Below are positions 1 to 9,771 of a stretch of 64,000 nucleotides of DNA, in pieces. The notes below the pieces were generated by a model. It was given only the letters and a program-made list of their open reading frames with translations. It was not told where the DNA came from and did not search any database. Origin of the DNA: Alphaproteobacteria bacterium (GTDB lineage: Bacteria; Pseudomonadota; Alphaproteobacteria; Puniceispirillales; Puniceispirillaceae); contig JADHOL010000007.1 in the NCBI GenBank assembly GCA_016779005.1, positions 33,043 through 97,042 on the forward strand, written 5' to 3'. The translations under genes and the position numbers were made by a program. The first letter of the stretch is position 1. Each line of letters starts with the position of its first letter.

Positions 1-2
1 TA

Positions 3-605
3 TCAACGCTACCTGTCGACGCAAAACAAGATGCGTTATTATTGGCACGTGATAAACAAATTCGGATGGTAGATTCTCCTGTCTCAGGAAACCGGGTCGT
101 TGCATTGCAAGGCAAATTATCTGCCTATCTTTCTGGTAATGAAGAAGATGTTCTAGCTGCCAAACCCCTATTAGAAGCATTCTGCCAGAAAGTTACGCAA
201 GTTGGCGCATTCGGTAATGGTAGCAAGATGAAACTTATAGGCAATATTCTTAATCTGGTTCATAATAGCGCTACTGCTGAAGTGATGGTTCTTGGCATGA
301 AAGTCGGATTAGAGCCAGAATTAATTCATAAGGCAATTAGTGGTACTTTCTCAAGCTCAGCTGTATTTGAAGGACGCGGCAAATTAATGGTTGAGAATGA
401 TTATGCCGTTGAGGGAATGAATTTTTCAACGCCTATCAAGGATAGTGACTATATAACCAAACTTGCGAAAGATAATTATGTGCCGCTTCCTATTTATCAA
501 GTAGCGTTGCAATATTACCTAGCTGCAATGGCCCAAGGATATCAGGATATGGATGCTGCTGCTGTTTGTGCTGTTATTGAGAAAAATACAAACTTAAAAA
601 GATAA
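3..605 (+). CDS. NAD(P)-dependent beta-hydroxyacid dehydrogenase, 5'-truncated by window edge
   Basis: C-terminal two-thirds of a 3-hydroxyisobutyrate dehydrogenase-family protein; the Rossmann N-terminus lies before position 1. Frame 3 is open from base 3, so the TTG at 42 is internal rather than a start. Seen: the substrate-binding segment DSPVSGNR, then GNGSKMKLIGN with the family's catalytic lysine, then an all-helical C-terminal domain. Such enzymes oxidise beta-hydroxyacids, or reduce the semialdehydes, in the cytosol. The gene is convergent with a second family member that ends 12 bases away, and two more lie at 31.5 and 34.1 kb. The exact substrate cannot be assigned. Confidence 0.85.
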   Translation, partial: STLPVDAKQDALLLARDKQIRMVDSPVSGNRVVALQGKLSAYLSGNEEDVLAAKPLLEAFCQKVTQVGAFGNGSKMKLIGNILNLVHNSATAEVMVLGMKVGLEPELIHKAISGTFSSSAVFEGRGKLMVENDYAVEGMNFSTPIKDSDYITKLAKDNYVPLPIYQVALQYYLAAMAQGYQDMDAAAVCAVIEKNTNLKR

Positions 606-616
606 TAATGGTATCC

Positions 617-1486
617 TTATTTCTCCAATATCTGTTTTAGATGCGGATAGATAAGCATAAAATCATCATTCTCAAACGTAGGATCTAGCATATTGAGAAG
701 ATTCAGACTATGTGCTAGATAGCTTTGTTCTACTTCATCACCTTTGAGTAGCTCATCTAATAAACCAAGGTCTTTTTTTAAGTTAGCAGGCGTTGAGCGT
801 CCGTCAAATGTTCCAGACAATATATGATCTGGAAATCGTTTTTCTGATATATAACTACGTGCATTTGAGCAGTTAAACACGTCTATCATTTGCGCAAGGT
901 CAAGCCCATTCTGTTCTCCCTTGATACAAATCTCACTCAAAAGCAAAAAATTTCCATGGCAAACAGCATTGTGAAATAATTTCATAAGCTGACCTTTTCC
1001 AGCGTCACCAATATGAAAAATTTTATCCGCAAAAGTATTAAATATTGGCATATACTTTTCTAAAATGTAACCGTCGCCGCCAACCATTAATGTCAAAGTT
1101 CCTGCAGCTGCGCCATTAGCACCACCAGACATAGCTGCATCTAGTTGATTTACTTTGAATTCTTTGAGTAGCTTTTCAGCTCGGCTTTCCGTCACGCGTG
1201 GATCAGAGCTGGTAAGGTCTACTATTGTCGCGTCTTTTTTTGGAAAAGTAGACACTAACATCTGCTCTATTTGAATAGAAGATGGGACGCACATTAAAAT
1301 CAAGTCACAGTTCGTAATTATTTCACTGGCCGTAGATTTTTTAATTAGTGGCATTTTCGAAATGGAATCTAATTTTCCAATATCAGCGTCGAAAACGAGG
1401 AGCGATAACCCCGCCCGTGAAATGCAAGACGCTATTCCACTCCCCATTGCGCCAACACCAATTAGGCCGACACTAGGTTGCATCAT
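617..1486 (-). CDS. NAD(P)-dependent oxidoreductase, 3-hydroxyisobutyrate dehydrogenase family
   Basis: 289-residue beta-hydroxyacid dehydrogenase. The N-terminal Rossmann motif is GLIGVGAMGSGIA (about residues 8-20), the substrate-binding segment DAAMSGGANGAAAG is near residue 117, and the catalytic-lysine segment GKGQLMKLFHNA is near residue 165. The start is supported by GGAGAG seven bases upstream. It follows the DppC-like permease gene by 67 bases on the same strand, so it is probably the last gene of the transporter operon and may act on the imported compound. The next gene is convergent. Family assignment is firm; the substrate is unknown. Confidence 0.85.
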   Translation of the reverse strand: MMQPSVGLIGVGAMGSGIASCISRAGLSLLVFDADIGKLDSISKMPLIKKSTASEIITNCDLILMCVPSSIQIEQMLVSTFPKKDATIVDLTSSDPRVTESRAEKLLKEFKVNQLDAAMSGGANGAAAGTLTLMVGGDGYILEKYMPIFNTFADKIFHIGDAGKGQLMKLFHNAVCHGNFLLLSEICIKGEQNGLDLAQMIDVFNCSNARSYISEKRFPDHILSGTFDGRSTPANLKKDLGLLDELLKGDEVEQSYLAHSLNLLNMLDPTFENDDFMLIYPHLKQILEK

Positions 1487-1553
1487 TTCAAGCTCTCCTA
1501 ATTAATTCAAACCGCTAAGTTTAAAACCACAACTCCAACACCGGTTCTAACAA

Positions 1554-2462
1554 CTAGAGTTTTAACTTAGGATCAAGCCAGTCTCGTAAACTATCCCCAA
1601 AAAGGTTAAAAGAAAAAACAGCAACACTTACTGCTACGCCCGGATATAAGATCATCCATGGCGCTGACCGATAATAATCAGCATTTACACCTGCAAGCAT
1701 TAAACCCCATGAAGGAGTTGGCTCTACAACTCCAAGACCAAGATACGATAAACTTGCCTCAAGTAGGATAGCCTGACCGATAAATGCAGTCATCATAATC
1801 AAAAACGGCGCTGTCACATTAGGGAGCACATGCCTAAAAATTATTCGCTTAGCTGAAAAACCGTTTGCCCTGGCAGCGTCTACATATGGAAGTGTTACGA
1901 TTGCCAGCGCTTGTGATCTTATGACGCGAGCTGTTTTTGGAATAAACGGAATAGCAATAGCAACAATAACATTTACATCTATGCCAAAAATTACTGTCTT
2001 TGGAAAAATTGCAATAACAACGATAGCCAATACAATAATTGGGAATGACAACATTAAGTCTATAAAACGTTGTATTAATAAATCAACTTTTCCGCCAAAG
2101 AACGCTGAGGCTGTCCCTATAATGGCACCTATTGAACATCCAATAAACGCAGAGAAAAAACCAATTGATAAAGCTGTTCTTGCACCAAATATTAATCGGG
2201 AAAGTATATCACGACCAAAAGCGTCTGCTCCCAATGGATGTTCTATGGATGGCTGACCACCCCCAAGCGCAGGTGAAGCCATAAAGTCAATGTCAGTTGG
2301 GTCATAGGGCGCTACATATGGAGCAAAAACAGCCGCCAAAAACATAATGATTATCATTACAATGCCAATAAACCCCAATGGCTGTTGCTTAATAAAATCT
2401 CCTATTGTACGACGCTTTGGCTTTTCAACCATCTTTTCGTTTGTTTGTATTTTAGTTGTCAT
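1554..2462 (-). CDS. ABC transporter permease, DppC/OppC type
   Basis: 302-residue inner-membrane permease of the peptide/nickel/opine importer family. It has a cytoplasmic N-terminus, one membrane segment near residues 35-55, a periplasmic loop with the typical HPLGADAFGRDILSR segment, then about five further membrane segments. The coupling (EAA) loop is around DAARANGFSAKRIIFRHVLPN. Its ATG overlaps the upstream DppB-like stop in an ATGA junction, so translation is coupled. It forms one heteromeric channel with the preceding permease, powered by the fused ATPase. Substrate class (dipeptide, opine, sugar oligomer) cannot be told from the permease. Confidence 0.93.
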   Translation of the reverse strand: MTTKIQTNEKMVEKPKRRTIGDFIKQQPLGFIGIVMIIIMFLAAVFAPYVAPYDPTDIDFMASPALGGGQPSIEHPLGADAFGRDILSRLIFGARTALSIGFFSAFIGCSIGAIIGTASAFFGGKVDLLIQRFIDLMLSFPIIVLAIVVIAIFPKTVIFGIDVNVIVAIAIPFIPKTARVIRSQALAIVTLPYVDAARANGFSAKRIIFRHVLPNVTAPFLIMMTAFIGQAILLEASLSYLGLGVVEPTPSWGLMLAGVNADYYRSAPWMILYPGVAVSVAVFSFNLFGDSLRDWLDPKLKL

Positions 2463-3415
2463 TTCTGATACCTAATTCTTGGGTCAAGGGCAGCATATAA
2501 TAAGTCAACGATAAGATTCACAAATACAAAACAGGTTGCAACTGTTAGCACCAAACCTTGAAGAAGATTTAGATCGTTTCGCACAACACTATCCACAAAA
2601 AGCTTACCTATACCATTTAGATTGAATACAGACTCAGTAACCACTAATCCGCCTAATAAGAACGCGAACTCTAATCCGATTACGGTTACAGTAGGTAACA
2701 AGGCGTTACGCATTCCGTGTTTAACAATAACTAAGCGCTCGAAAACACCCTTTGCACGCGCTGTTCTGATGTAATCTTCAGATAACACTTCTAAAATTGA
2801 AGAACGAAGCATTCTCGCAACAACAGATGAATATCTATATCCCACTGAGAGTGCCGGCCAGATTAATTGATATAAATTGGTGAGAGGATCATCAAATATA
2901 CTTACTGTGCCTAATGGAGGCAGTTTGCCAAAAAATGTTATGGCAAACATAATAAGTAGCATTCCAAGCCAGAAGGAGGGCACTGCTATCCCACCTATTG
3001 TTATTATTCTAATAACATAATCGAGAACTGTACCTCTATAAAGAGCCGATAATGTGCCCAGCGGAAACGCGATTAAAACTGCTAATATGGTTGATAAAAT
3101 TGCCAGTTCGAAGGATAGTGCAATTCTAGACCCTATCTCCTGCGAAACCGGGCGTTCTGTCCATAAGGAAACTCCTAAATCTCCCCGCGGTAAACCAATC
3201 ATATAAGTAAAAAATTGCTTATATAGCGGTTCATTTAATCCAAGCCGCTCGCGTTCACGCTCAATCTCTTCTTGGGATACGATACCTCCCTCAGCGGTCA
3301 TTTTTATTTCAACAATATCTCCTGGAACAACACGCAAAACCAAAAACACCAAAACAGCTACAGCAAAAAGTGTTGGGAATACCAGTAAAATTCTTCTTAA
3401 AGCATATTGTAGCAT
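2459..3415 (-). CDS. ABC transporter permease, DppB/OppB type
   Basis: 318-residue partner permease. The N-terminus MLQYALRRILLVFPTLF is the family's usual first membrane helix. The periplasmic segment RERLGLNEPLYKQFFTYM and the EAA loop DYIRTARAKGVFERLVIVKHGMRNALLP are both intact. The gene begins three bases after the stop of the ATPase gene and overlaps dppC-like by four bases, giving a tight operon: binding protein, fused ATPase, DppB, DppC, dehydrogenase. It acts in the inner membrane. Confidence 0.94.
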   Translation of the reverse strand: MLQYALRRILLVFPTLFAVAVLVFLVLRVVPGDIVEIKMTAEGGIVSQEEIERERERLGLNEPLYKQFFTYMIGLPRGDLGVSLWTERPVSQEIGSRIALSFELAILSTILAVLIAFPLGTLSALYRGTVLDYVIRIITIGGIAVPSFWLGMLLIMFAITFFGKLPPLGTVSIFDDPLTNLYQLIWPALSVGYRYSSVVARMLRSSILEVLSEDYIRTARAKGVFERLVIVKHGMRNALLPTVTVIGLEFAFLLGGLVVTESVFNLNGIGKLFVDSVVRNDLNLLQGLVLTVATCFVFVNLIVDLLYAALDPRIRYQK

Positions 3416-3418
3416 TAC

Positions 3419-5491
3419 CTACCTCTCATCCAATAATACACATGAAGCCATATGCTCGGTACCGACCCTTAAAAGCTCTGGCCTTCCGCTTGTACAAGCA
3501 GCGACTACTTTTGGACATCTTGTTGAAAACACGCATCCATTTGGCGGATTAATTGGAGATGGCAACTCTCCTTTTAAAATGGAACGTTTACGTTTTCTCT
3601 CAATCTCTGGGTCAGGGATGGGCGCTGCATCTAGTAACGCTTGTGTGTAAGGATGCTTTGGTTCACCATATAATTGATCTCCTTCTCCCACCTCCATTAT
3701 TTGTCCAAGATACATCACAACAACCTTATGTGAAATATGCTTTACAACTGCCAAATCATGGGCAATGAACAAATAAGCTATGCCTAATTCTCTTTGCAAA
3801 TCTTCAAGCAAATTAATGATTTGTGCCTGAACAGAAACATCTAAAGCTGACACAGGCTCGTCGCATATAATTAACTTAGGCTCCATTGACAAAGCTCTTG
3901 CAATGCCAACCCTCTGTCTTTGTCCACCAGACAATTCATGGGGGTATCTATCACTCATATAAGGGTATAATCCAACCTTTACTAGAAGTTCACTAATTCG
4001 CTGCAAACGTTTTTCTGGATCAGATTCAATATTATGAACCTTCAGGGGTTCCTCCAAAATTTCTCCAATCGTCATACGCGGGTTAAGAGAAGAGAATGGA
4101 TCCTGAAATATCACCTGCATATCCTGACGCACTAGCGCAATAGATTTTTTATTTATTGACAAATTATCAAACGCAATTTTTCCACTCGTTGGGTCATTTA
4201 AATGCAAAATCGCTCTTCCAACCGATGTTTTTCCACATCCAGATTCACCTACCAGACCCACTGTCTCACCAGGGTAAATATCAAAAGAGACATCATCGAC
4301 GGCCTTCACACTACCATTATAGGAACTGAACCATCCAGTTCTAAATGAAACACTAAATTCCTGTCTTAACGAGGAGACACTCAACAGAGGTTCTCCTGAT
4401 TTATCTACAGTAGAACTTCCTTGAACAGAAACATCTGTTTCATAAATTAAGGCACCTTCTTTTAATGCTTTTTCACTGAAGTAACAGGCTGTTTGATGCA
4501 TTTCTGACCCTTTGGTCTCTTGCAAACTCTGGTCAGTCTTCGCACAAGATTCTTGTGCCATTGGGCACCTGGCGTAAAAGCGGCATCCCGATGGTGGGTT
4601 CATGAGGTTTGGCGGCAAACCATCTATGGTGGCTAATCTTCCCCCACGTGGTTTATCCATTCTTGGAACTGAGCGAAGCAACCCAATGGAATATGGGTGT
4701 GCGGGATTAGCAAAGATATCTGATGCGGTACCCTTTTCAATAATTTGTGCTGCATACATTACATTTACGTTATCCGCATAGGCGGCGACCACTCCAAGGT
4801 TATGCGTTATCATTATTACCGCGATACCCAGTCTTTGGCTTATGTCTTTTAACAACTCAAGTATTTGAGCCTGAATCGTAACATCAAGTGCGGTAGTTGG
4901 CTCATCCGCAATTATTAAATCAGGCTCACATGCAAGACCAATAGCGATCATTACACGTTGCCGCATTCCACCTGAAAATTGATGAGGGTATTGAGGCAGT
5001 CTATTTTTTGGCTCTGGTATACCGACCATAGCCATCAATTCAATTGCACGCACCTCTGCTTGTTCTTCGCTCATACCAAGGTGGGTTATAAGGGGCTCAC
5101 AAATTTGATCTCCAATTGTTAACACCGGGTTTAAACTAGTCATTGGCTCTTGAAAAATCATTGATATTCTTCGCCCCCGAAGTTTACGCATCTCACTCAT
5201 CGGGATACTTGAAATATCAATACCATCAAATAAAATATGGTCTGCTGTGATTGTCGCAGCCTTTTCGGGCAACAAACGCATCAAAGATAGGGCAGAAACA
5301 GATTTACCGCAGCCAGATTCCCCTACAACCGCCAGAAACTCGCCTTTGCGAACCTGATAGCTTATGTCATCAACAGCTCTTACGACACCATTCTTCATTT
5401 TAAATTCAACACGAAGATTTTTTACATCCAGCAAAACATCCTCTGTCACTGTTCTTCCAGCTTTTTTTGAATTTTGTTTTTTGACTGCCAT
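3419..5491 (-). CDS. Fused DppD-DppF ABC transporter ATP-binding protein
   Basis: 690-residue protein with two complete ABC ATPase domains in one chain. Domain 1 has Walker [10 protein letters not shown] (about 56-64), signature SGGMRQR and Walker [13 protein letters not shown]. Domain 2 has Walker [10 protein letters not shown] (about 416), signature LSGGQRQR and Walker [13 protein letters not shown]. Each domain is followed by the oligopeptide-transporter C-terminal cysteine-rich stretch (GCRFYARCP and GCVFSTRCP). This DppD-DppF fusion is common in proteobacterial family-5 importers and replaces two separate ATPase genes. It is separated from the binding-protein gene by a strong stem-loop at 5521-5544, so it is probably expressed at a lower level. 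Confidence 0.94.
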   Translation of the reverse strand: MAVKKQNSKKAGRTVTEDVLLDVKNLRVEFKMKNGVVRAVDDISYQVRKGEFLAVVGESGCGKSVSALSLMRLLPEKAATITADHILFDGIDISSIPMSEMRKLRGRRISMIFQEPMTSLNPVLTIGDQICEPLITHLGMSEEQAEVRAIELMAMVGIPEPKNRLPQYPHQFSGGMRQRVMIAIGLACEPDLIIADEPTTALDVTIQAQILELLKDISQRLGIAVIMITHNLGVVAAYADNVNVMYAAQIIEKGTASDIFANPAHPYSIGLLRSVPRMDKPRGGRLATIDGLPPNLMNPPSGCRFYARCPMAQESCAKTDQSLQETKGSEMHQTACYFSEKALKEGALIYETDVSVQGSSTVDKSGEPLLSVSSLRQEFSVSFRTGWFSSYNGSVKAVDDVSFDIYPGETVGLVGESGCGKTSVGRAILHLNDPTSGKIAFDNLSINKKSIALVRQDMQVIFQDPFSSLNPRMTIGEILEEPLKVHNIESDPEKRLQRISELLVKVGLYPYMSDRYPHELSGGQRQRVGIARALSMEPKLIICDEPVSALDVSVQAQIINLLEDLQRELGIAYLFIAHDLAVVKHISHKVVVMYLGQIMEVGEGDQLYGEPKHPYTQALLDAAPIPDPEIERKRKRSILKGELPSPINPPNGCVFSTRCPKVVAACTSGRPELLRVGTEHMASCVLLDER

Positions 5492-5520
5492 GAGTATGAT
5501 TATCCAAAATATTAATAAAA

Positions 5521-5544
5521 CCCGGAACTCAAGAGAGTTCCGGG
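5521..5544 (-). terminator. Intercistronic stem-loop after the binding-protein gene
   Basis: A perfect 10-bp stem (CCCGGAACTC / GAGTTCCGGG) with a four-base AAGA loop, followed on the minus strand by TTTTATTAAT. It lies in the 78-base gap between the binding-protein gene and the fused ATPase gene. In ABC importers such hairpins usually act as partial terminators or 3' stabilisers that let binding protein exceed the membrane components. That role is inferred; the hairpin itself is seen directly. Confidence 0.85.
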
Positions 5545-5569
5545 GGATTTGTGAAGGCTCTAAGATATT

Positions 5570-7162
5570 CTATTCGTCTAACCAAATACCACGGTAAGTG
5601 TTATTCAAGATGTGCGATGGGGCAATTGTGAAGCCCTTAATTCTTGAATCAAGCGCTAGTACTCGACCTAAGAACGCTACTGGTAGAATATGGCTATCGT
5701 TAAGAACTTTCTTTTCTAATTCAATTGAAAGTGCTTTTCGCTTATCGAAGTCCAACTCACCTTTTTGAGCGTTATATAGGTCATCCAGCTCTCTATCAAT
5801 GTAGTTTGAATAGTTAGATCCAGTCTGATCATCAGAAATAAACTTAAATAACATCAAAGATGGATCAGGAAGGAATGATGGAGCCCAGTCGATTGTTGCA
5901 TCAAAACCACCTTCATTTCGAATAGTGACGAATGTGGCAGTAGGATTAGAGATCATCTCTGGGTTCATGCCACACTTTTTCCACTCAGACATCATCCAAA
6001 TCGCCATATGGTCATAAGGGTGTGCAACTGCTCTATTAGAATAAGTAAATTTTAGGCCCTCGTACCCTGCCTCTTTAAGCATTGCCATCGCCTTTTTCTT
6101 TTCTGAATCTCCATCTGGTCTATAACCCGTTACGGTTGCAAGGTCTTCTGGAGACATAGCGTAAGGCGAGCCAGGCAATGTCAAACCAGCTGGTGTTTCA
6201 CTTGTAAAGGTAATCTTAGCTAATTGCTTTAATCCGTTATTTCTATCTAGGCACATTTGCAGAGCTTGTCGAACACGCTTATCTTTAAAAGCTTCTGTTT
6301 CAGAGTTTAGAGAAACAAGGAACAAAGTCATCCAGCCGTGTGGACCAACAAGGTTTACTTTATCACCGAGACCTTCTTTAATAGTCACTCGCTCTGCAGG
6401 AGCAGTTCCGCGCCATTCGGCCATAATTTGACCGCCAAGCATAGGCTCTGCTATGCCAGAAATTTTATAACCGATTGTTCCATCTAGACAGTTATCATCA
6501 TGATGAAAATCTTCATATCTTTCAGTAATCCATGCTTCGCCAGGCTTATATTCTTTTAATTTATATGGGCCAGTGCCGTTAACATTCTTAATTGGGAACT
6601 TTGGATCTGCATCTAGATCTTTTTTGGAATAGATCGCATTAAAAGGTGAAGCAAAACCGGCTTCCATAAATGCATTTGGCGCACTCAATTTGAAAATTAC
6701 GGTATGATCATCCGGTGTTTCAATGCCCGAAATATCAGCCAAAAGTGCCTTACGCGGGGACGCTACACCCTCAGGTGGATTCTGAATTCTTTCATAAGAA
6801 GCCTTCACGTCTGCCGATGTCATTGGAGTTCCATCATGGAACTTCACGCCTTTATGTAGATTAAAAGTGAAAGTCAATCCATCATCGGATACACTCCAGC
6901 TTTCAGCTAAATCACCCTCCATATTTGGGAAATTTTCCCAATCAAAAGTAAGTAATGTTGAATAATGCTGTGCAACATAGTGTTGAACTGCGTAAGAGTT
7001 ATTTCCATGCAAGTCAAACATAGGTGGTTCGGCTTTAACACCATAAACCAAGGTTCCTCCTTGCTTTGGACATGAACTGTGAGCGCCTGCATATGCATTG
7101 GTAGCTGCAACGGTTCCTAGAATCGTTGCAGACAACACAGCCGCTTTCAAAAATAATCGCAT
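5570..7162 (-). CDS. Family-5 ABC transporter periplasmic substrate-binding protein
   Basis: 530-residue extracytoplasmic binding protein of the DppA/OppA (SBP_bac_5) family. A Sec signal peptide occupies residues 1-26 (basic start MRLFLK, hydrophobic core, AYAGA cleavage region). The mature part has the family signature ESWSVSDDGLTFTFNLHKGVKFHDGTPMTSADV near residue 88 and VRQALQMCLDR near 305. The start is supported by GGAGGAAAACT just before ATG. It heads the importer operon, with a copy of the shared palindrome 78 bases upstream. Ligand not predictable; peptides, opines and other organic nitrogen compounds are all known for the family. Confidence 0.93.
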   Translation of the reverse strand: MRLFLKAAVLSATILGTVAATNAYAGAHSSCPKQGGTLVYGVKAEPPMFDLHGNNSYAVQHYVAQHYSTLLTFDWENFPNMEGDLAESWSVSDDGLTFTFNLHKGVKFHDGTPMTSADVKASYERIQNPPEGVASPRKALLADISGIETPDDHTVIFKLSAPNAFMEAGFASPFNAIYSKKDLDADPKFPIKNVNGTGPYKLKEYKPGEAWITERYEDFHHDDNCLDGTIGYKISGIAEPMLGGQIMAEWRGTAPAERVTIKEGLGDKVNLVGPHGWMTLFLVSLNSETEAFKDKRVRQALQMCLDRNNGLKQLAKITFTSETPAGLTLPGSPYAMSPEDLATVTGYRPDGDSEKKKAMAMLKEAGYEGLKFTYSNRAVAHPYDHMAIWMMSEWKKCGMNPEMISNPTATFVTIRNEGGFDATIDWAPSFLPDPSLMLFKFISDDQTGSNYSNYIDRELDDLYNAQKGELDFDKRKALSIELEKKVLNDSHILPVAFLGRVLALDSRIKGFTIAPSHILNNTYRGIWLDE

Positions 7163-7235
7163 AGTTTTCCTCCAATTTGAATTAATATTTTTTTCGAATA
7201 TTTAATTTTTTATAGAAACATGAAGCAGAAAAGAT

Positions 7236-7249
7236 TTCAATCGATATTT
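7236..7249. promoter_or_regulatory. Candidate operator, ATCGAT palindrome upstream of importer operon
   Basis: TTCAATCGATATTT, centred 78 bases upstream of the binding-protein start. It shares the ATCGAT core with A/T flanks found at seven other operon heads in this region, and is the weakest match among the exact-core copies on its left flank. No regulator gene is nearby. Confidence 0.45.
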
Positions 7250-7316
7250 TCGAATTTCTGGCTATTCACCAGAAAAATTCATATAACAAAAAAATATAGT
7301 ATTCGGCGTATTGTTT

Positions 7317-8432
7317 TTAGTGCACTAGATATGGTTCTATTTTCTTTTCGTCTATTTTAGTACCAAGACCTTTACCTTGCGGTATTAATATTTTCCCATC
7401 TTTGATAGGAACCACATCCGTAACTGGGTCTATTAAAAGATACTGATTAGTTATACTTACATCCCAGTTAATATTCGGGACAAGACAGGCTAAAATGGCC
7501 ACCGCGCTACTACTAATGCTTGTTTCGCCAACTTTTCCTGCTAGATTGATGCTTAGCCCAAGGGAGTTGGCGTGTTTGGCCGCATCTAATACAGCTAGCA
7601 TACCCCCTAGTTTGATGGTTTTAAGGCTGCAACCTTTTACAGCAGATGCTGTGACTAGTTCTGAGATATCCGATATACTGTGCACGCCCTCATCTGCGCC
7701 AAGTGGGACCGAGCTTGCTAACGCAACTTCTTTAATCAAATTAACGTCGTGGGCAGGCACAGGCTGTTCAAAAAAATCAATTCCAGCATCTTTAGCCGCT
7801 TTTGCAAATTCAATTGCCTCAGGAACAGCAAAGCCCTCATTAGCATCTGCTGATATAAAAGCCTCACTGCCAAGAGCTTTTCTAATCATAATGCATCGTT
7901 TTAAATCATATTCAGGAGAATTCGAACCTACTTTCACCTTGAATGCTTCAAAACCCTCCTGTTGTTTTGCTTTTGCCCGTTCAATTTCTTCTTCCAATGT
8001 GCCTCCTGCAATCATTGTTAAAGCTCGAACTGATTGCCGTTTACCGCCCCCCAACAACTCAGCTAAGGAACAGTTGTTAGTTCTGGCAAATAAGTCGAGC
8101 ATAGCCATTTCTAAAGCTGAAATAGCACCTTCATTGCCGTACAATGGAGTTTTAATAAGAGTTTTTATATCCTGCAGATTTGAGATAATTTTGCCAACCA
8201 TTGATAGTTTCACAAACTGAGCCGCAGCTACCATACCTTGCACGAACTCCCCAGTCATTGTTGGAGCAGACGATGCTTCTCCCCATCCAATATTTCCATT
8301 GTCGCCGATAATACTTACAATAAGATTATCAGCGGTTTCTACTGAAATACCTGCCATTTTAACAGGTGCCTTCAGAGGTATAGAAACAGAATAAATTTGG
8401 ATATCTTCGATTTTTACATTTAAATAAGTCAT
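7317..8432 (-). CDS. Enolase-superfamily enzyme, muconate lactonizing enzyme subgroup
   Basis: 371-residue enzyme with an N-terminal capping domain and a TIM barrel. The expected active-site set is present: K165-x-K167 (AFKVKVG), metal ligands D196 (SADANEG), E222 (FFEQP) and D247 (GADEG), and K274 (TIKLGG). This pattern supports alpha-proton abstraction next to a carboxylate, as in dipeptide epimerases, cis-3-hydroxyproline dehydratase or cycloisomerases. Its neighbour on one side is a family-5 ABC importer, which would fit a dipeptide epimerase; on the other side are CoA genes six bases away, which would fit an acid-degrading role. It is last in the minus-strand operon MCE-like, hydratase, CoA-transferase, MLE. 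Confidence 0.85.
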   Translation of the reverse strand: MTYLNVKIEDIQIYSVSIPLKAPVKMAGISVETADNLIVSIIGDNGNIGWGEASSAPTMTGEFVQGMVAAAQFVKLSMVGKIISNLQDIKTLIKTPLYGNEGAISALEMAMLDLFARTNNCSLAELLGGGKRQSVRALTMIAGGTLEEEIERAKAKQQEGFEAFKVKVGSNSPEYDLKRCIMIRKALGSEAFISADANEGFAVPEAIEFAKAAKDAGIDFFEQPVPAHDVNLIKEVALASSVPLGADEGVHSISDISELVTASAVKGCSLKTIKLGGMLAVLDAAKHANSLGLSINLAGKVGETSISSSAVAILACLVPNINWDVSITNQYLLIDPVTDVVPIKDGKILIPQGKGLGTKIDEKKIEPYLVH

Positions 8433-8438
8433 TTAATA

Positions 8439-9635
8439 TTAGAGTCCCTGATTTATTACCTCTTTGATCTCAGCCTGTGTCATACCTAAAAACTCTTCTA
8501 GGATTTCGGTGTTATGCTGACCTAATAATGGCGGCGGCGAATTCTCACTGCGTCCTCTCACATCATCAATCGTAATAGGTAAGCCCAAAGATCTCACAAG
8601 CCCAGCAGTTGAATGCTGCATTTCAACAACCATTCCGTTTTCAATTGTTTGTGGATGTGTGAGCGATTGTGAAACCGTACGTACCACCGCAACTGGGATC
8701 CCGCTATCTTTAAGCGCATTATACCAATAATCCGCGCTATTATCAGACAAGGCTATTTTAATCAGCCGTTCGATTTCGTCTCTGTTTTCGACCCTGCCTG
8801 CATTTTTAGAAAACCGGCTATCACTAATCCATTCTTGATGCCCAACACATTCTGCAAACTGTTTGAATTGCGCGTCATTTCCAACTGAAATAACAAGGCT
8901 CCCCTCACCGCATTTAAAAAGATTATAAGGCACTATATTAGGGTGGCCATTTCCATAACGCCTTGCTTCAGCTTCTGAAATAAGAAAATTTGAAGCAACA
9001 TTTGCTAACAGAAATACCCCTGTGTTGTATAAATTAACATCCACGAACGAGCCTAGATTTGTTCTGTGACGCTTATTTAATGCAGCTAGAATTCCGATCA
9101 CCGCATTCATACCAGTTGCGATGTCAACAACTGCTACCCCAAGTTTCATAGGCGCTCCATCTGGCTCACCGGTAATTGCCATCAAACCAGATTCGGCCTG
9201 AAGCAGAAAATCATATCCTGGCATTCCCCCGTTCGGTCCTTTTGTACCGTAACCTGTTATCGAGCATCTGATAACGGTTTTAGCTTCTGTTTTAAACCAA
9301 TCAGATGTAAGACCAAGCTTATCAAGGAGACCTGGTTTGAAATTATCAATTACAATGTCGCTTTTCTTAACTAGTTTTTTGAGAACGGCGCGACCGGCAG
9401 GAGTTTTGAAATCGAGAGCCAAGCTTTTCTTGTTACGATTCACCCCCAGAAAATAGGCTGCTTCTGTATCGGCAAATGGGGGGCCCCAATGGCGGGTATC
9501 ATCGCCTCTGCCAGGATGTTCTACCTTTATCACTTCTGCGCCCATATCACCAAGCATTTGAGCACATAAAGGGCCTGCAAGAACGCGTGTTAGATCTAAA
9601 ACCACAACGCCGTCAAGCGCATTACCATCAGCCAT
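8439..9635 (-). CDS. Class III (CaiB/BaiF) acyl-CoA:carboxylate CoA-transferase
   Basis: 398-residue family III CoA-transferase. The N-terminal LDGVVVLDLTRVLAGPLCAQMLGDMGAEVIKVE is the family hallmark, and the catalytic aspartate is D142 in MPGYDFLLQAESGLM. These homodimeric enzymes move CoA between organic acids such as oxalate/formate, succinate/carnitine or mesaconate through mixed anhydride intermediates. It is coupled to the MLE gene (six-base gap) and preceded by the hydratase gene after a 136-base gap. The likely role is CoA activation of the acid degraded by this operon. Confidence 0.9.
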   Translation of the reverse strand: MADGNALDGVVVLDLTRVLAGPLCAQMLGDMGAEVIKVEHPGRGDDTRHWGPPFADTEAAYFLGVNRNKKSLALDFKTPAGRAVLKKLVKKSDIVIDNFKPGLLDKLGLTSDWFKTEAKTVIRCSITGYGTKGPNGGMPGYDFLLQAESGLMAITGEPDGAPMKLGVAVVDIATGMNAVIGILAALNKRHRTNLGSFVDVNLYNTGVFLLANVASNFLISEAEARRYGNGHPNIVPYNLFKCGEGSLVISVGNDAQFKQFAECVGHQEWISDSRFSKNAGRVENRDEIERLIKIALSDNSADYWYNALKDSGIPVAVVRTVSQSLTHPQTIENGMVVEMQHSTAGLVRSLGLPITIDDVRGRSENSPPPLLGQHNTEILEEFLGMTQAEIKEVINQGL

Positions 9636-9714
9636 AATCTCTTACCCATAATCACATAATATAACGGCCAGCCATTCACCGACCCAAATCTAATTTCATC
9701 CCATAATGACAGCA

Positions 9715-9744
9715 GCTTCAACCAAAAACGCCTCTGGCTGAAGC
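9715..9744. repeat. Imperfect inverted repeat in the hydratase/CoA-transferase gap
   Basis: GCTTCAACC and GGCTGAAGC form a nine-base stem with one mismatch and a 12-base loop. A run of eight T follows on the plus strand at about 9753-9760, so on the minus (coding) strand the A-run precedes the hairpin, which is the wrong polarity for a terminator of these genes. It may be an mRNA processing or stability element. The rest of the 136-base gap holds nothing else recognisable. Confidence 0.35.
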
Positions 9745-9771
9745 CACTCTAGTTTTTTTTAAAAAACCGCT

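Noticed and set aside
7495..8220. Long plus-strand frame opposite the MLE gene and similar frames opposite other genes
   Set aside because: No family motifs and low-complexity Ser/Ala content; they mirror codon use of real genes on the other strand.
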